The notes: generated by a model not told the origin, from the sequence alone. Shown: positions 34,115-43,457, numbered from the stretch's first letter. The stretch: DNA of 64,000 bases from Streptomyces triticagri (GCF_003429565.1 NZ_QUAK01000234.1:106969-170968), one strand, 5' to 3'. A program made the numbers and translations.

Positions 34115-34903
34115 ATGAGCATGGAGCAACGACGCGTACTCGTGATCGGCATCGGGGCGGGTGATCCGGACCAGCTGACCCTCGCCGCGGTGAAGGCGAT
34201 GCGCCGGACCGACATCTTCTTCGTCGTCGGCAAGGGCCCGGACAAGGCGTCCCTGACGGATCTGCGGCACCGCATGATCGAGGAGCACGCGCAGGGCCCG
34301 TACCGCGTCGTCGAGGTGGAGGACCCCAGCCGGGACCGGCGTCCCATGGGACGTACGGACTACGCCGATGCCGTACAGGACTGGCGCGCCCGGCGCGGGG
34401 ACATCTTCGAAGGACTGCTGCGCGACGAGATGAAGGCGGGGGAGACCGGGGCGTTCCTGGTGTGGGGCGATCCCTCGCTCTACGACAGCACCCTCGGCAT
34501 CCTCGCCGACATCGAGGAGCGCGGATCCGTGTCGGCCGCCGTCGAGGTGGTACCGGGGATCAGCAGCGTCTCGACACTGGCCGCACGGCACTGCATCCCG
34601 CTCAACCAGGTAGGACGGCCGGTGCACATCACGCCGGCCCGCCGCCTCGGTGACGTGAGCGGGAGCGACGACGGCGACATCGTGGTGATGCTCGACGCGC
34701 ACGAGTCGTTCGCCGACGTCGAGGGCGACGACGTGTGGATCTACTGGGGTGCCTATCTCGGTACGCCGGACGAGCTCCTCGTGGCGGGTCCGCTGCGTGA
34801 AGTGTCCGACCGCATCCGGCAGTTGAGGTCCGAGGCGCGCTCACGGCACGGCTGGATCATGGACACCTATCTGCTGAGGACCGTGGAGCAGAAGGCGAAG
34901 TGA
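34115..34903 (+). CDS. cobF: Precorrin-6A synthase (deacetylating) CobF
   Basis: This 262-residue enzyme performs the C1 methylation and deacetylation step in aerobic cobalamin synthesis, giving precorrin-6A. The tetrapyrrole methylase start VLVIGIGAGDPDQLTLAAVK and SAM site LVWGDPSLYDSTLGI are clear; MGRTDYADAVQDWRARR is characteristic of CobF. No other cob gene adjoins, but Streptomyces often keep cobF away from the main cluster. No riboswitch is seen in the 208-base leader. Confidence 0.87.
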   Translation: MSMEQRRVLVIGIGAGDPDQLTLAAVKAMRRTDIFFVVGKGPDKASLTDLRHRMIEEHAQGPYRVVEVEDPSRDRRPMGRTDYADAVQDWRARRGDIFEGLLRDEMKAGETGAFLVWGDPSLYDSTLGILADIEERGSVSAAVEVVPGISSVSTLAARHCIPLNQVGRPVHITPARRLGDVSGSDDGDIVVMLDAHESFADVEGDDVWIYWGAYLGTPDELLVAGPLREVSDRIRQLRSEARSRHGWIMDTYLLRTVEQKAK

Positions 34904-34996
34904 CGTGGGAGGCGGGGCGCGGACCTCCCGTCCGTGCCCCGCCCCGCACTCGCCGCGGCCGCAGTCCCCCTGGGCCGGGCGGCGGACCCGGGCCCC

Positions 34997-35866
34997 TCAG
35001 CCCCGGTCGTACGTGTGGAACCCACGCCCGCTCTTGCGGCCCAACAGCCCTGCCTCCACCATGCGTTGCAGCAGTGGGGGCGGTGCGTACAGGGGTTCCT
35101 TGAACTCCTCGTAGAGGGACTCCGCGATGGAGGCGACCGTGTCGAGGCCGATCAGGTCGGCCAGTTTCAGCGGCCCCATCGGGTGCGCACAGCCGAGCTC
35201 CATCCCCGCGTCGACGTCGGCGGCCGTGGCGAAGCCGGACTCCGCCATCCGGATCGCCGACAGGAGATAGGGCACGAGCAGGGCGTTGACCACGAAGCCG
35301 GCGCGGTCCTGGGAGCGGACGACCGTCTTGCCCAGGGTGTCGGTCGCGAAGTCCCGTACGGCCGCGATCGTCTCCGCGGTGGTGTGCAGCGAGGAGACGA
35401 CCTCGACCAGGGGGAGTACGGGAGCGGGGTTGAAGAAGTGCAGGCCGATCACTCGATCCGCGCGCCGTGTCGCCATGCCCAGGCGCATCACCGGGATGGA
35501 GGAGGTGTTGGTCGCGAGTATCGCCGCCGGATCCTCCACGATCTTGTCGAGGGCGGTGAAGACCTCCGTCTTCGCCCCGGTGTTCTCGGTGACCGCCTCG
35601 ATGACGAGCTGACGGTCGGCCAGGTCGTCGAGACCGGCGGTGAAGACCAGCCGGGCCAGCGCGTCGTCCGCCGAGCGCCGGTCCAACGTGCCGCGCTGCA
35701 CGGCGCGTTCGAGCGACCCGGCGACCCGCTCACGAGCCGCACGGGCCGCGACCCCGTCCGCCTCGGTGACGACCGTGTCGAGGCCGGCGCGGGCGCACAC
35801 CTCGGCGATGCCGGTGCCCATCCGGCCACCGCCCACCACTCCGACCCGGCTGACGGCTGTGGTCAT
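34997..35866 (-). CDS. 3-hydroxyacyl-CoA (3-hydroxybutyryl-CoA) dehydrogenase
   Basis: This 289-residue enzyme oxidises 3-hydroxyacyl-CoA with NAD+. The Rossmann motif is VGVVGGGRMGTGIAEVCA; the catalytic dyad is in IGLHFFNPAPVLPLVE (His) and VTENTGAK (Glu). LGRKSGRGFHTYDRG ends the protein. Its ATG overlaps the stop of malate synthase (ATGA), so the two are made together. Such coupling joins beta-oxidation or hydroxybutyrate use to the glyoxylate bypass during growth on fatty acids or acetate. The same gene arrangement is known in S. coelicolor. Confidence 0.88.
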   Translation of the reverse strand: MTTAVSRVGVVGGGRMGTGIAEVCARAGLDTVVTEADGVAARAARERVAGSLERAVQRGTLDRRSADDALARLVFTAGLDDLADRQLVIEAVTENTGAKTEVFTALDKIVEDPAAILATNTSSIPVMRLGMATRRADRVIGLHFFNPAPVLPLVEVVSSLHTTAETIAAVRDFATDTLGKTVVRSQDRAGFVVNALLVPYLLSAIRMAESGFATAADVDAGMELGCAHPMGPLKLADLIGLDTVASIAESLYEEFKEPLYAPPPLLQRMVEAGLLGRKSGRGFHTYDRG

Positions 35867-37455
35867 CACTGTCCCTCCGGGTGGCGCCCGAGGCGGCGGC
35901 CGTAGGCGTCCGTGGTGAAGAAGGCCGGCAATTCGCGGGCCATGGCGGTCCGTTCGAAGAGTGCGCGGATGTCGTCGAGCGGTGCCCAGGGGAACTCGGC
36001 GCCGAGCGCATCGAGTTCGGCGGTCAGGAGATCCTCGACCGCGGCGCGGGTGACGACGCGGTGACGCAGCCACTGCCAGATCTGCACCCGGGCGATCTCG
36101 GCCGTCGACGTGTCCTCGATCGAGCCCGCGTGCTCGATCGTGCCCTGTCCGCGCAGCCAGGCGGCGAAGTAGCGCACCGCGACCGCGACATCGGTGCGGA
36201 TGCCCTCGGTGGTGGGCGGCCCGGCGATCCGGCGCACGGACAGCAGTTGATCAGCCGTCACCTCGACATCACCGCGGGTGCGTTCGAGCTGATGCGGACG
36301 GGTGCCGAGCCGCGCGTCGAACGCCTCGCGGCAGACCGGCACCAGCTCCGGGTGCGCCACCCATGAACCGTCGAAGCCTTCCTCGGCCTCACGTTCCTTG
36401 TCGCGCCGCACCGTTGCCCGCACTGCCTCCGCAACACCCGTATCGGTACTGGGCAGTTGGGCCGCCATGCTGCCGATCGCGTGCGCACCGCGCCGGTGGC
36501 AGGTGCGGACGAGCAGGTCGGTGCAGGCCCGCATGAAGGGTGCCGTCATGGTGACTCGGTCCCGGTCCGGCAGCAGGAAGTCGGTGCGGTGGCCGAAGGT
36601 CTTGATGAGGCTGAAGAGGTAGTCCCAGCGGCCGGCGGTCAGACCTGAGCTGTGCTCGCGGAGCTCGTAGAGGATCTCCTCCATCTGGAAGGCCGCGGTG
36701 ACGGTCTCGATCAGTACGGTGGCCCGCACGCTGCCGCGGGGGATGCCGAGGAGGTCCTGGGCCAGCAGGAAGACGTCGTTCCACAGCCGCGCCTCGCCGC
36801 GGTTCTCCAGCTTCGGCAGACAGAAGTACGGCCCGTGCCCGGCGTCGATCCGGCGCTGCGCGCAGTGGAAGAAGTAGAGGCCGAAGTCGACGAGCGAGGC
36901 GGGGGCCGGCCGGCCGTCGAACTCCAGGTGGTCCTCGGTGAGATGCCATCCGCGGGGGCGTACGACGACGGTCGTGCGGTGCTCGCCGGGGCCGTGCCGC
37001 TCGTCGTCCGGCGTACCGAGGTCGATCGCCCGCTCCGCGGCGTCGAGCAGGTTCAGCTGGCCGCCGACGATGTTGTCCCAGGTGGGCGAGGTGGCGTCCT
37101 CGAAGTCCGCCACCCACACCTGCGCGGCCGAGCCGAGGGCGCGGGCCGTCGTCCGGCGGTCCGGGGGTCCGGCGATCTCCACCCGGCGGTCCGTGAGGCC
37201 GGGCGCCGGAGGTGCCACGCGCCATGTGCCGTCCGCGCGGATTCGGGAGGTGGCGACGGAGAAGTCGAGCGGCGAGCCGGAGGCGAGGCGGGCCGCCACC
37301 CGGGCACGCTCTTTGAGGATTTCCAGTCGGCGCCCGGCGAAGGCGTCGACGAGACGGCCGACGAACTCGAGGGCCTCGGGCGTGAGGATCTCCTCGTGCC
37401 GGTGTCCGGGCGGGCCCAGGACCTGGGCACTCCGGGGCGGAGCGGAGATGGGCAT
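35866..37455 (-). CDS. aceB: Malate synthase A
   Basis: This 529-residue enzyme condenses glyoxylate and acetyl-CoA to malate. Family landmarks are VWVADFEDATSPTWDNIVGG, VVVRPRGWHLTEDH, LPKLENRGEARLWNDVF, FGHRTDFLLPDR and SWVAHPELVPV. Length matches isoform A. GAGGAG precedes the ATG. It is downstream of isocitrate lyase, separated by a 99-base gap with a strong stem-loop, and overlaps the hydroxyacyl-CoA dehydrogenase. Confidence 0.93.
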   Translation of the reverse strand: MPISAPPRSAQVLGPPGHRHEEILTPEALEFVGRLVDAFAGRRLEILKERARVAARLASGSPLDFSVATSRIRADGTWRVAPPAPGLTDRRVEIAGPPDRRTTARALGSAAQVWVADFEDATSPTWDNIVGGQLNLLDAAERAIDLGTPDDERHGPGEHRTTVVVRPRGWHLTEDHLEFDGRPAPASLVDFGLYFFHCAQRRIDAGHGPYFCLPKLENRGEARLWNDVFLLAQDLLGIPRGSVRATVLIETVTAAFQMEEILYELREHSSGLTAGRWDYLFSLIKTFGHRTDFLLPDRDRVTMTAPFMRACTDLLVRTCHRRGAHAIGSMAAQLPSTDTGVAEAVRATVRRDKEREAEEGFDGSWVAHPELVPVCREAFDARLGTRPHQLERTRGDVEVTADQLLSVRRIAGPPTTEGIRTDVAVAVRYFAAWLRGQGTIEHAGSIEDTSTAEIARVQIWQWLRHRVVTRAAVEDLLTAELDALGAEFPWAPLDDIRALFERTAMARELPAFFTTDAYGRRLGRHPEGQ

Positions 37456-37475
37456 ACGGGTCTCCTCGGGGGAGC

Positions 37476-37510
37476 GGCCGGGGGCCGGGCCGTGGGTCCG
37501 GCCCCCGGCC
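37476..37510 (-). terminator. Strong stem-loop between aceA and aceB
   Basis: Perfect 13-base GC-only arms (37476-37488 and 37498-37510) enclose a 9-base loop, 45 bases after the aceA stop and just before aceB. It may end or attenuate the aceA transcript, or stabilise its 3' end after processing. Confidence 0.65.
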
Positions 37511-37554
37511 TGGACACGGGATTGGCGGTACGGGAAAAGCGACCGACCAGAGGT

Positions 37555-38844
37555 CTAGTGGAACTGCTCGGCCTCCGTGGACCCGGCCAGCGCGGTCGTC
37601 GAGGAGGTGGGGTTGACGGCGGTGGAGACCAGGTCGAAGTAGCCCGTGCCGACCTCGCGTTGATGCTTCACGGCGGTGAAGCCGTGTTCCTGCGCGGCGA
37701 ACTCCTTCTCCTGGAGGTCCACGTACGCGGTCATGCCGTGTTCCGCGTAGCCGCGGGCGAGGTCGAACATGCCGTGGTTGAGGGAGTGGAAGCCGGCCAG
37801 GGTGATGAACTGGAAGCGGTAGCCCATGGCGCCCAACTCCCGCTGGAACTTGGCGATCTGGTCGTCGTCGAGCGCCGCTCGCCAGTTGAACGACGGCGAG
37901 CAGTTGTACGCCAGCATCTGGTCCGGGTGCTCGGCGTGGATGGCTTCGGCGAACTCGCGGGCCTGCGCGAGGTCCGGGGTGCCCGTCTCGACCCAGATCA
38001 GGTCCGCGTACGGGGCGTAGGCGAGGCCGCGGGCGATGACCGGCGCCATGCCGTTCCGCACCCGGTAGAAGCCCTCGGCGGTGCGCTCACCCGTGACGAA
38101 CTCGGCGTCGCGCTCGTCGACATCACTGGTCAGCAGGCTCGCGGCCAGTGCATCGGTGCGGGCCACGATCAGGGTCGGCACATCGGCGATGTCGGCGGCA
38201 AGGCGGGCCGCGTTGAGGGTGCGGATGTGCTGGCCGGTCGGGACCAGGACCTTGCCCCCGAGATGGCCGCACTTCTTCTCCGAGGCCAGCTGGTCCTCGT
38301 AGTGGATGCCGGCGGCGCCTGCGGCGATCATCGCCTTGGTCAGCTCGAAGGCGTTCAGCGGTCCGCCGAATCCGGCCTCCGCGTCGGCGACGACCGGCGC
38401 GAGCCAGTCGGTGGCGTCCCCGCCGCCCTCCGCGGTGGCGATCTGGTCGGCGCGCAGCAGTGCGTTGTTGATCCGGCGGACCACCTGCGGCACCGAGTTG
38501 GCCGGGTACAGCGACTGGTCGGGATAGGTGTGACCGGCCTGGTTGGCATCGGCGGCGACCTGCCAGCCGGACAGATAGATCGCCTGCAGACCGGCCTTCA
38601 CCTGCTGGACCGCCTGGCCACCGGTGAGGGCGCCGAGCGCGTGGATGTAGTCCTGCTCGTGCAGCTGCCGCCAGAGGCGTTCGGCACCCCGCCGGGCCAG
38701 CGTGTGCTCCTCGCGGACACTCCCGGAGAGCCGGACCACGTCCTCGGCCGTGTACGTACGCTCGATGCCCTTCCACCGCGGGTCGCTCGCCCAGCGGCGC
38801 GCCAACTCCTGGGCCGTTTCCGCCGTCGTCCCTGCCTGTGCCAT
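37555..38844 (-). CDS. aceA: Isocitrate lyase
   Basis: This 429-residue enzyme splits isocitrate into succinate and glyoxylate. The catalytic loop KKCGHLGGK carries C192, and GGPLNAFELTKAMI, WVETGTPDLAQAREFAEAIH and NCSPSFNW complete the family pattern. It is divergent from a RamB/ScfR-like regulator; a palindrome and TGCCAA repeats lie in the 368-base gap between them. Confidence 0.94.
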   Translation of the reverse strand: MAQAGTTAETAQELARRWASDPRWKGIERTYTAEDVVRLSGSVREEHTLARRGAERLWRQLHEQDYIHALGALTGGQAVQQVKAGLQAIYLSGWQVAADANQAGHTYPDQSLYPANSVPQVVRRINNALLRADQIATAEGGGDATDWLAPVVADAEAGFGGPLNAFELTKAMIAAGAAGIHYEDQLASEKKCGHLGGKVLVPTGQHIRTLNAARLAADIADVPTLIVARTDALAASLLTSDVDERDAEFVTGERTAEGFYRVRNGMAPVIARGLAYAPYADLIWVETGTPDLAQAREFAEAIHAEHPDQMLAYNCSPSFNWRAALDDDQIAKFQRELGAMGYRFQFITLAGFHSLNHGMFDLARGYAEHGMTAYVDLQEKEFAAQEHGFTAVKHQREVGTGYFDLVSTAVNPTSSTTALAGSTEAEQFH

Positions 38845-38881
38845 GACCGTCTCCCGGAGGATCGTGAACTGTGCGAATGAC

Positions 38882-38896
38882 TGGCACGGGGTGCCA
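38882..38896. promoter_or_regulatory. TGGCAC/GTGCCA palindrome upstream of aceA
   Basis: TGGCACGGGGTGCCA is a perfect dyad (6-base arms, 3-base centre) starting 38 bases before the aceA ATG. It contains the TGCCA core that recurs nearer the regulator gene. It may be an operator. Confidence 0.5.
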
Positions 38897-39122
38897 AGTC
38901 GCCTGAGGGTGATGCGGCCCGAGGATCGCCGGTGGAGCAATCGAAGCAATGTTGCCGAGGCGGTGGAAGGGCCGGGATCTCCGACGTCAGGGCGTGAATC
39001 GTGCCCAGCTTCCGTTCCGTTCCGCCCGCCGGTGCCCCGCGGGCCGCAGAACGACACTGACACCTGCACTCAGTGCCATCAAGCGGGGACAGCTGCCAAT
39101 TTCTGTGAATCTTGAACCGCCG

Positions 39123-39140
39123 TTTTGCCAACTTTGCCAA
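39123..39140. promoter_or_regulatory. TTTGCCAA tandem boxes upstream of the RamB-like gene
   Basis: TTTTGCCAACTTTGCCAA is two 9-base copies in direct repeat; a further TGCCAA lies at 39094-39099. They resemble the AT-rich TTTGCAAA boxes bound by corynebacterial RamB. The surrounding 368 bases otherwise hold no gene. Binding is inferred. Confidence 0.5.
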
Positions 39141-39212
39141 TGCCGTACGGTCTCTTCGCCGGGCTACCATCACGTGCAGTGCCGACGACCGCGACCGGAC
39201 GGGAGCCCACGG

Positions 39213-40649
39213 GTGAGCAAGACGTACGCGGGAGCGCGACTGCGCCGGCTCAGGGAGGAACGGCGCATCACACAGGCCGAGTTGGCCCGTGCCCTGGCCA
39301 TCTCGCCCAGCTATCTCAATCAGATGGAGCACGACTCCCGGCCGCTCACCGTGCCCGTACTCCTCCGCCTGACCGAGGCCTTCGGCGTCGACCCCGGGTT
39401 CTTCTCCGAGCGGGACACCAGCCGTCTGGTCGCCGACCTGCGGGACGCACTGACCGGTGAGATGACGGCCGGCCGGGTATCGGCCTCCGACCTCTCCGAC
39501 CTGGCCTCCCGGATGCCCGCCGTGGCGACCCTCCTGGTGGACCTCGGCCGCCGCAACCAGCACCTCACCGAACAGCTCTCGGAGACGGCGGAGGGCAGAG
39601 GCCCGGGCGCATCCGCGCAGCCGCGCTCCGCGCACGAGGAGATCCGCGAGTTCTTCTACCGGCGGCAGAACTATCTGGACGACATCGACCGCGCCGCGGA
39701 GCGCTTCGCCACCGAGATCGGCGTACGGCCGGGCGACGTCGTCCGCGCCCTGTCCGCCCGCCTCACCGAGCGCCACGGGGTCCGCCTCGCCGGAGACACC
39801 GGAGAGCGGCTGCACAGCTTCGACCCGACGACCCGGGTACTGCACCTCTCCAGCCGCCTGCGCCCGGGCCAGCAGGCATTCCGGATGGCCACCCAACTCG
39901 CCCTGCTCGAACACGCCGACGCCATCTCCGCCCTGGCGTCGGAGGACTTCGGGGAGGACTCCCCGGCCCACCCGCTGGCCCGCATCGGCATCGCCAACTA
40001 CTTCGCCGCCGCGCTGATCCTGCCGTACCGCCGCTTCCACGCCACGGCGGAGGAATTCCGCTACGACATCGAGCGGCTCACCGACCACTTCGGACTCGGC
40101 TACGAGACCATCTGCCACCGACTCAGCACCCTGCAGCGTCCCCGGCTGCGCGGTGTGCCGTTCTCCTTCGTGCGCGTCGACCGCGCGGGGAACATGTCCA
40201 AACGGCAGTCCGCCACCGCATTCCACTTCTCCCGTGCGGGCGGCACCTGCCCGCTGTGGAACGTCTACGAGGCCTTCGCTGCGCCCGGCCGCATCCACGT
40301 CCAGGTGGCCGCCATGCCGGACGGGCAGCGGTACCTCTGGACCGCCCGTGCGGTCACCCGGCACCGCGGCGGCTGGGGCGAACCGGGCAAGACCTTCGCC
40401 ATCGGCCTCGGCTGCGAGATCCGGCACGCCGGCCGGCTCGTGTACTCCGACGGCCTCGACCTGGACAACGCCTCGTCCGCGGTGCCCATCGGCATGGGCT
40501 GCCGCCTGTGCGAGCGCACGGACTGCCCGCAGCGGGCCGTGCCGCCGTTCGACCGCAGCCTCGCGATCGACGAGAACAGCAGCACGTTCGTGCCGTATCC
40601 GGTGGCGGGGGAGCGGGAGCCGTCGGGCGGCGGGACCGTCACATCGTGA
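39213..40649 (+). CDS. XRE-family regulator of acetate/glyoxylate genes (RamB/ScfR-like)
   Basis: This 478-residue protein has an N-terminal XRE helix-turn-helix (ITQAELARALAISPSYLNQM), a central DUF955/IrrE-like region (IANYFAAALILPYRRFHATA) and a C-terminal domain with conserved Cys (GCRLCERTDCPQRAVPP). This is the architecture of RamB, ClgR-unrelated regulators of aceA and aceB, and other short-chain fatty acyl regulators. Divergence from aceA supports that role. The GTG start follows GGGAG. Its 3' end overlaps modBC tail-to-tail by 11 bases. Confidence 0.86.
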   Translation: MSKTYAGARLRRLREERRITQAELARALAISPSYLNQMEHDSRPLTVPVLLRLTEAFGVDPGFFSERDTSRLVADLRDALTGEMTAGRVSASDLSDLASRMPAVATLLVDLGRRNQHLTEQLSETAEGRGPGASAQPRSAHEEIREFFYRRQNYLDDIDRAAERFATEIGVRPGDVVRALSARLTERHGVRLAGDTGERLHSFDPTTRVLHLSSRLRPGQQAFRMATQLALLEHADAISALASEDFGEDSPAHPLARIGIANYFAAALILPYRRFHATAEEFRYDIERLTDHFGLGYETICHRLSTLQRPRLRGVPFSFVRVDRAGNMSKRQSATAFHFSRAGGTCPLWNVYEAFAAPGRIHVQVAAMPDGQRYLWTARAVTRHRGGWGEPGKTFAIGLGCEIRHAGRLVYSDGLDLDNASSAVPIGMGCRLCERTDCPQRAVPPFDRSLAIDENSSTFVPYPVAGEREPSGGGTVTS

Positions 40650-42636
40650 CGAGGGTGATCTCGGTGGCCTTGACGCTCGTGTAGACGGAAGTGCCGTCGG
40701 CCAGGGCGAGTTCGGCCGCCGCCTGAGGGGTGATCTCGGCGACGAGGTCGGGGGCGCCGTCGCCGGTCACCAGGACACGGAGCCTGCTGCCGAGCGCGGT
40801 GATCTCGCGGACCGTGCCGGCCCGGACGTTGCGCGGGCTGCCCTCCGGGCGCTCGCGATGCAGCGAGACCGCCTCCGGCGCGATGATGGCGAGCGCCTGA
40901 GCGCCCTCCTCCAGCGGGTCGGCCACGACCAGGTGACCGCCGTCTGCGAGGGCCAGGGTTCCGTCCGAAGTGCCCGTGCCGGCAAGGGCGTTGCGGCCCA
41001 GCATGCGTGCCACCCAGGGGGACCGCGGATGCCGGGCCACCTCGGCCGGCGCCGCGTCCTGCAGGGTGCGGCCGTTGTCGAGTACGAGGACACGGTCGGC
41101 GAGCGACACGGCCTCGACGGGGTCGTGGGTGACGATCAGGCAGACCCCGCCGAAGCCGGCGAGGTGGCTGCGCAGGGTGTGCCGGACGTGGGCGCGGGTG
41201 GTCTGGTCGAGCGCCGCTAGCGGTTCGTCGAGCAGCAGGAGCCGTGGCTTCGGTGCCAACGCGCGGGCGAGCGCGACGCGTTGGGCCTGACCGCCGGACA
41301 GCTGGGCGGGCTTGCGGTGGGCGAGATGACCGACGCCGAGCCGCTCCAGCCACTGCTGTGCGATGCGCCGCGCCTCGGTGCGCGGCACGCCGTGGGCACG
41401 CAGTCCGTACGCCGTGTTGGACAGGGCACTCAGATGCGGGAACAGCGCGCCGTCCTGCGGAACCCAGGCGACACCCCGCTTGTGCGGGGCGAGCGCCGTG
41501 ACGTCCGTGTCGCCGAGTCGCAGCCGGGCGTGGGCGCGCGGGGTGAGGCCGAGCAGGGCGCGCAGGAGGGTCGTCTTGCCGGCGCCGTTCTCGCCGACGA
41601 CGGCGATGGTGGTGCCGGGCGCCGCGTCCAGGGTGAGGTTGTTGAAGCCGGTGACCACGGCGTGCAGGGGCCGGCGCGGCGTGTCGGCCGTGTCCTTCGC
41701 GGAGACCGTCGACTCCGGCGTGTCCAGGGGCTCTTCGTCGGTCGGCGTGTCGCGACGGCTGCCGGGATCGCGTGCCGTGCGGTCGGCGGTGCCGCCCGTC
41801 CAGCGTCCGCGCAGTGCGACCAGTACACCCATCGCGATGGCCAGGAGCAGCAGGGACACCGAGGTGGCCGCCTCGGGGTCGTCCTGCAGCAGCAGGTACA
41901 CCTGCAGCGGCAGGGTCTGGGTGGATCCCGGCAGATTGCCGGCGAAGGTGATCGTCGCGCCGAACTCGCCGAGCGCCCGCGCCCAGGTGAGGGCGGCGCC
42001 GGCGGCGAGTCCCGGCGCGACCATCGGCAGGGTGACCGTGAAGAACACCCGTACCGGAGAGGCGCCGAGGGACGCCGCGGTCTCCTCGTACGAGGGGCGC
42101 ATGCCCGCCAGCGTGCCCTCCAGGCTGATCACCAGGAACGGCATCGCTACGAAGGTCGCCGCCACCACGGCGCCCGCGGTACTGAACGGCAGCACCACAC
42201 CGAAGGTTTCCTCCAGCCAGGGCCCGAGCAGCCCGCGCCGCCCGAATCCAAGCAGCAGTGCGACGCCGCCGACCGTGGGCGGCAGCACCATCGGCAGCAG
42301 CACGAGCGACCGTACGAGGGTCTTGCCGGGGAAGTCGACACGCGCGAGCAGCCACGCCAGCGGCACGCCGAGCAGGAGTGACACGCCGAGGGCGCAGAAC
42401 GACACATACAGCGACAGCTGGAGCGCCTCGGTGACGCCGGGGCTGGTCAAGTGCGCGCCGAGCGCGCCCCATTCGGCGCGGGAGAGGATGCCGACCAGCG
42501 GGAGCAGCAGGAACGCGATGGCGAGCAGCGCGGGCACGGCCAGGGCGACCGGCGCGCGGGTCGCCCTCCTGCGGGCGGGGTGGCCGCCGTCCTTCGCCGC
42601 TGCGGCTCTGCCGCTCGTCTGCCGGATGTTCCGCAT
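40639..42636 (-). CDS. modBC: Fused molybdate ABC permease and ATPase (ModB-ModC)
   Basis: This 665-residue protein joins both membrane and motor parts of a molybdate importer. Residues about 25-275 are a permease with five or six spans and the loop EETAASLGASPVRVFFTVTLP. A charged linker (about 280-325) leads to an ATPase: Walker A GENGAGKTT, Q-loop VPQDGALFPHL, signature LSGGQAQRVALARAL, Walker B LLLLDEPLAALD. The end (about 545-665) is a TOBE/Mop molybdate-sensing domain. The permease and ATPase lie in one uninterrupted frame. A homodimer would supply two of each domain. It follows modA by 23 bases. Confidence 0.88.
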   Translation of the reverse strand: MRNIRQTSGRAAAAKDGGHPARRRATRAPVALAVPALLAIAFLLLPLVGILSRAEWGALGAHLTSPGVTEALQLSLYVSFCALGVSLLLGVPLAWLLARVDFPGKTLVRSLVLLPMVLPPTVGGVALLLGFGRRGLLGPWLEETFGVVLPFSTAGAVVAATFVAMPFLVISLEGTLAGMRPSYEETAASLGASPVRVFFTVTLPMVAPGLAAGAALTWARALGEFGATITFAGNLPGSTQTLPLQVYLLLQDDPEAATSVSLLLLAIAMGVLVALRGRWTGGTADRTARDPGSRRDTPTDEEPLDTPESTVSAKDTADTPRRPLHAVVTGFNNLTLDAAPGTTIAVVGENGAGKTTLLRALLGLTPRAHARLRLGDTDVTALAPHKRGVAWVPQDGALFPHLSALSNTAYGLRAHGVPRTEARRIAQQWLERLGVGHLAHRKPAQLSGGQAQRVALARALAPKPRLLLLDEPLAALDQTTRAHVRHTLRSHLAGFGGVCLIVTHDPVEAVSLADRVLVLDNGRTLQDAAPAEVARHPRSPWVARMLGRNALAGTGTSDGTLALADGGHLVVADPLEEGAQALAIIAPEAVSLHRERPEGSPRNVRAGTVREITALGSRLRVLVTGDGAPDLVAEITPQAAAELALADGTSVYTSVKATEITLVTM

Positions 42637-42659
42637 CGCGATCCCTGCTCCCGTACTGG

Positions 42660-43457
42660 CTACGGCTGCTGGAAGCCCGCGTCCGCGAGGATCTTCTGCG
42701 CCTCGTCGGAGCTCAGCCACTGCACGAACTCGTCGGCGGCATCGGTGTTCTCGGACGCCTTGAGGGTGGCGGCCGGGTACTCGGCGATGGCGTTCTCGTC
42801 GTCCGGGATGTCGACGGCCCCGGCCTTGCCCTCGGCCGCGGTGACATCCGTCTTGTAGACGAGACCCGCGTCCGCCTCCCCGAGCTCGACCTTGCTCAGC
42901 ACCGCGCGCACATTGGCCTCCTGCGAGACGGGCTTCACCTTGATCTTCTGGGTGTCGAGGATCTCCTTGCTGTACCGGCCGACGGGGACCTCGGAGGCGG
43001 CGAGTACGACCTTGTTGTCGCTCTTCGCGAGGTCGTCGAGGTCCTTGATGTTCTTCGGGTTGCCCTTGCCGACGGCGATGACCAGGCGGTTCTTGGCGAT
43101 CACCGACGGGTCGTTCGTGTCCGCCTGCAGATCGTCCATGGTCTTGGTGTCGGCGGTGACCAGGGCGTCGGCGGGGGAGCCCTGCTCGACCTGGGCGGCC
43201 AGTTCCTGGGAGCCGGCGAAGGAGAACTTCACCGTGGTGCCCGGGTGGTCCTTCTCGTAGGCCTTGCCCGCGGTGGCGAAGACATCGGTGAGCGAGGCGG
43301 CGGCGAGGACGGTGAGCTCGGTCTTCTTGCCCGAGTCCTGCTTGCCGCCGGTGTCCTTCTTGCCGTCGTCGTCGCTGCCGCAGGCTGCGAGTGGTACGAG
43401 CAGGGCGGCGGTGGCCGCCGCGGCGGCGACCCGGCGGGGTGTCATGGCGGTGAACAT
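42660..43457 (-). CDS. modA: Molybdate ABC transporter binding lipoprotein ModA
   Basis: This 265-residue lipoprotein (LAAC, Cys26) binds molybdate or tungstate. It has the ModA opening LTVLAAASLTDVFATAGKAY, FAGSQELAAQVEQGSPADAL and VPVGRYSKEILD. GAGGAG lies 7 bases before the first ATG; a second in-frame ATG four codons later is less likely. It precedes the fused permease-ATPase. Confidence 0.9.
   Translation of the reverse strand: MFTAMTPRRVAAAAATAALLVPLAACGSDDDGKKDTGGKQDSGKKTELTVLAAASLTDVFATAGKAYEKDHPGTTVKFSFAGSQELAAQVEQGSPADALVTADTKTMDDLQADTNDPSVIAKNRLVIAVGKGNPKNIKDLDDLAKSDNKVVLAASEVPVGRYSKEILDTQKIKVKPVSQEANVRAVLSKVELGEADAGLVYKTDVTAAEGKAGAVDIPDDENAIAEYPAATLKASENTDAADEFVQWLSSDEAQKILADAGFQQP

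Noticed and set aside
33984..34118. A 44-codon frame ending in ATGA overlap with cobF
   Set aside because: The overlap is attractive, but the peptide is Arg-rich without any pattern and there is only a weak GAGG ribosome site. I left it out as a gene.
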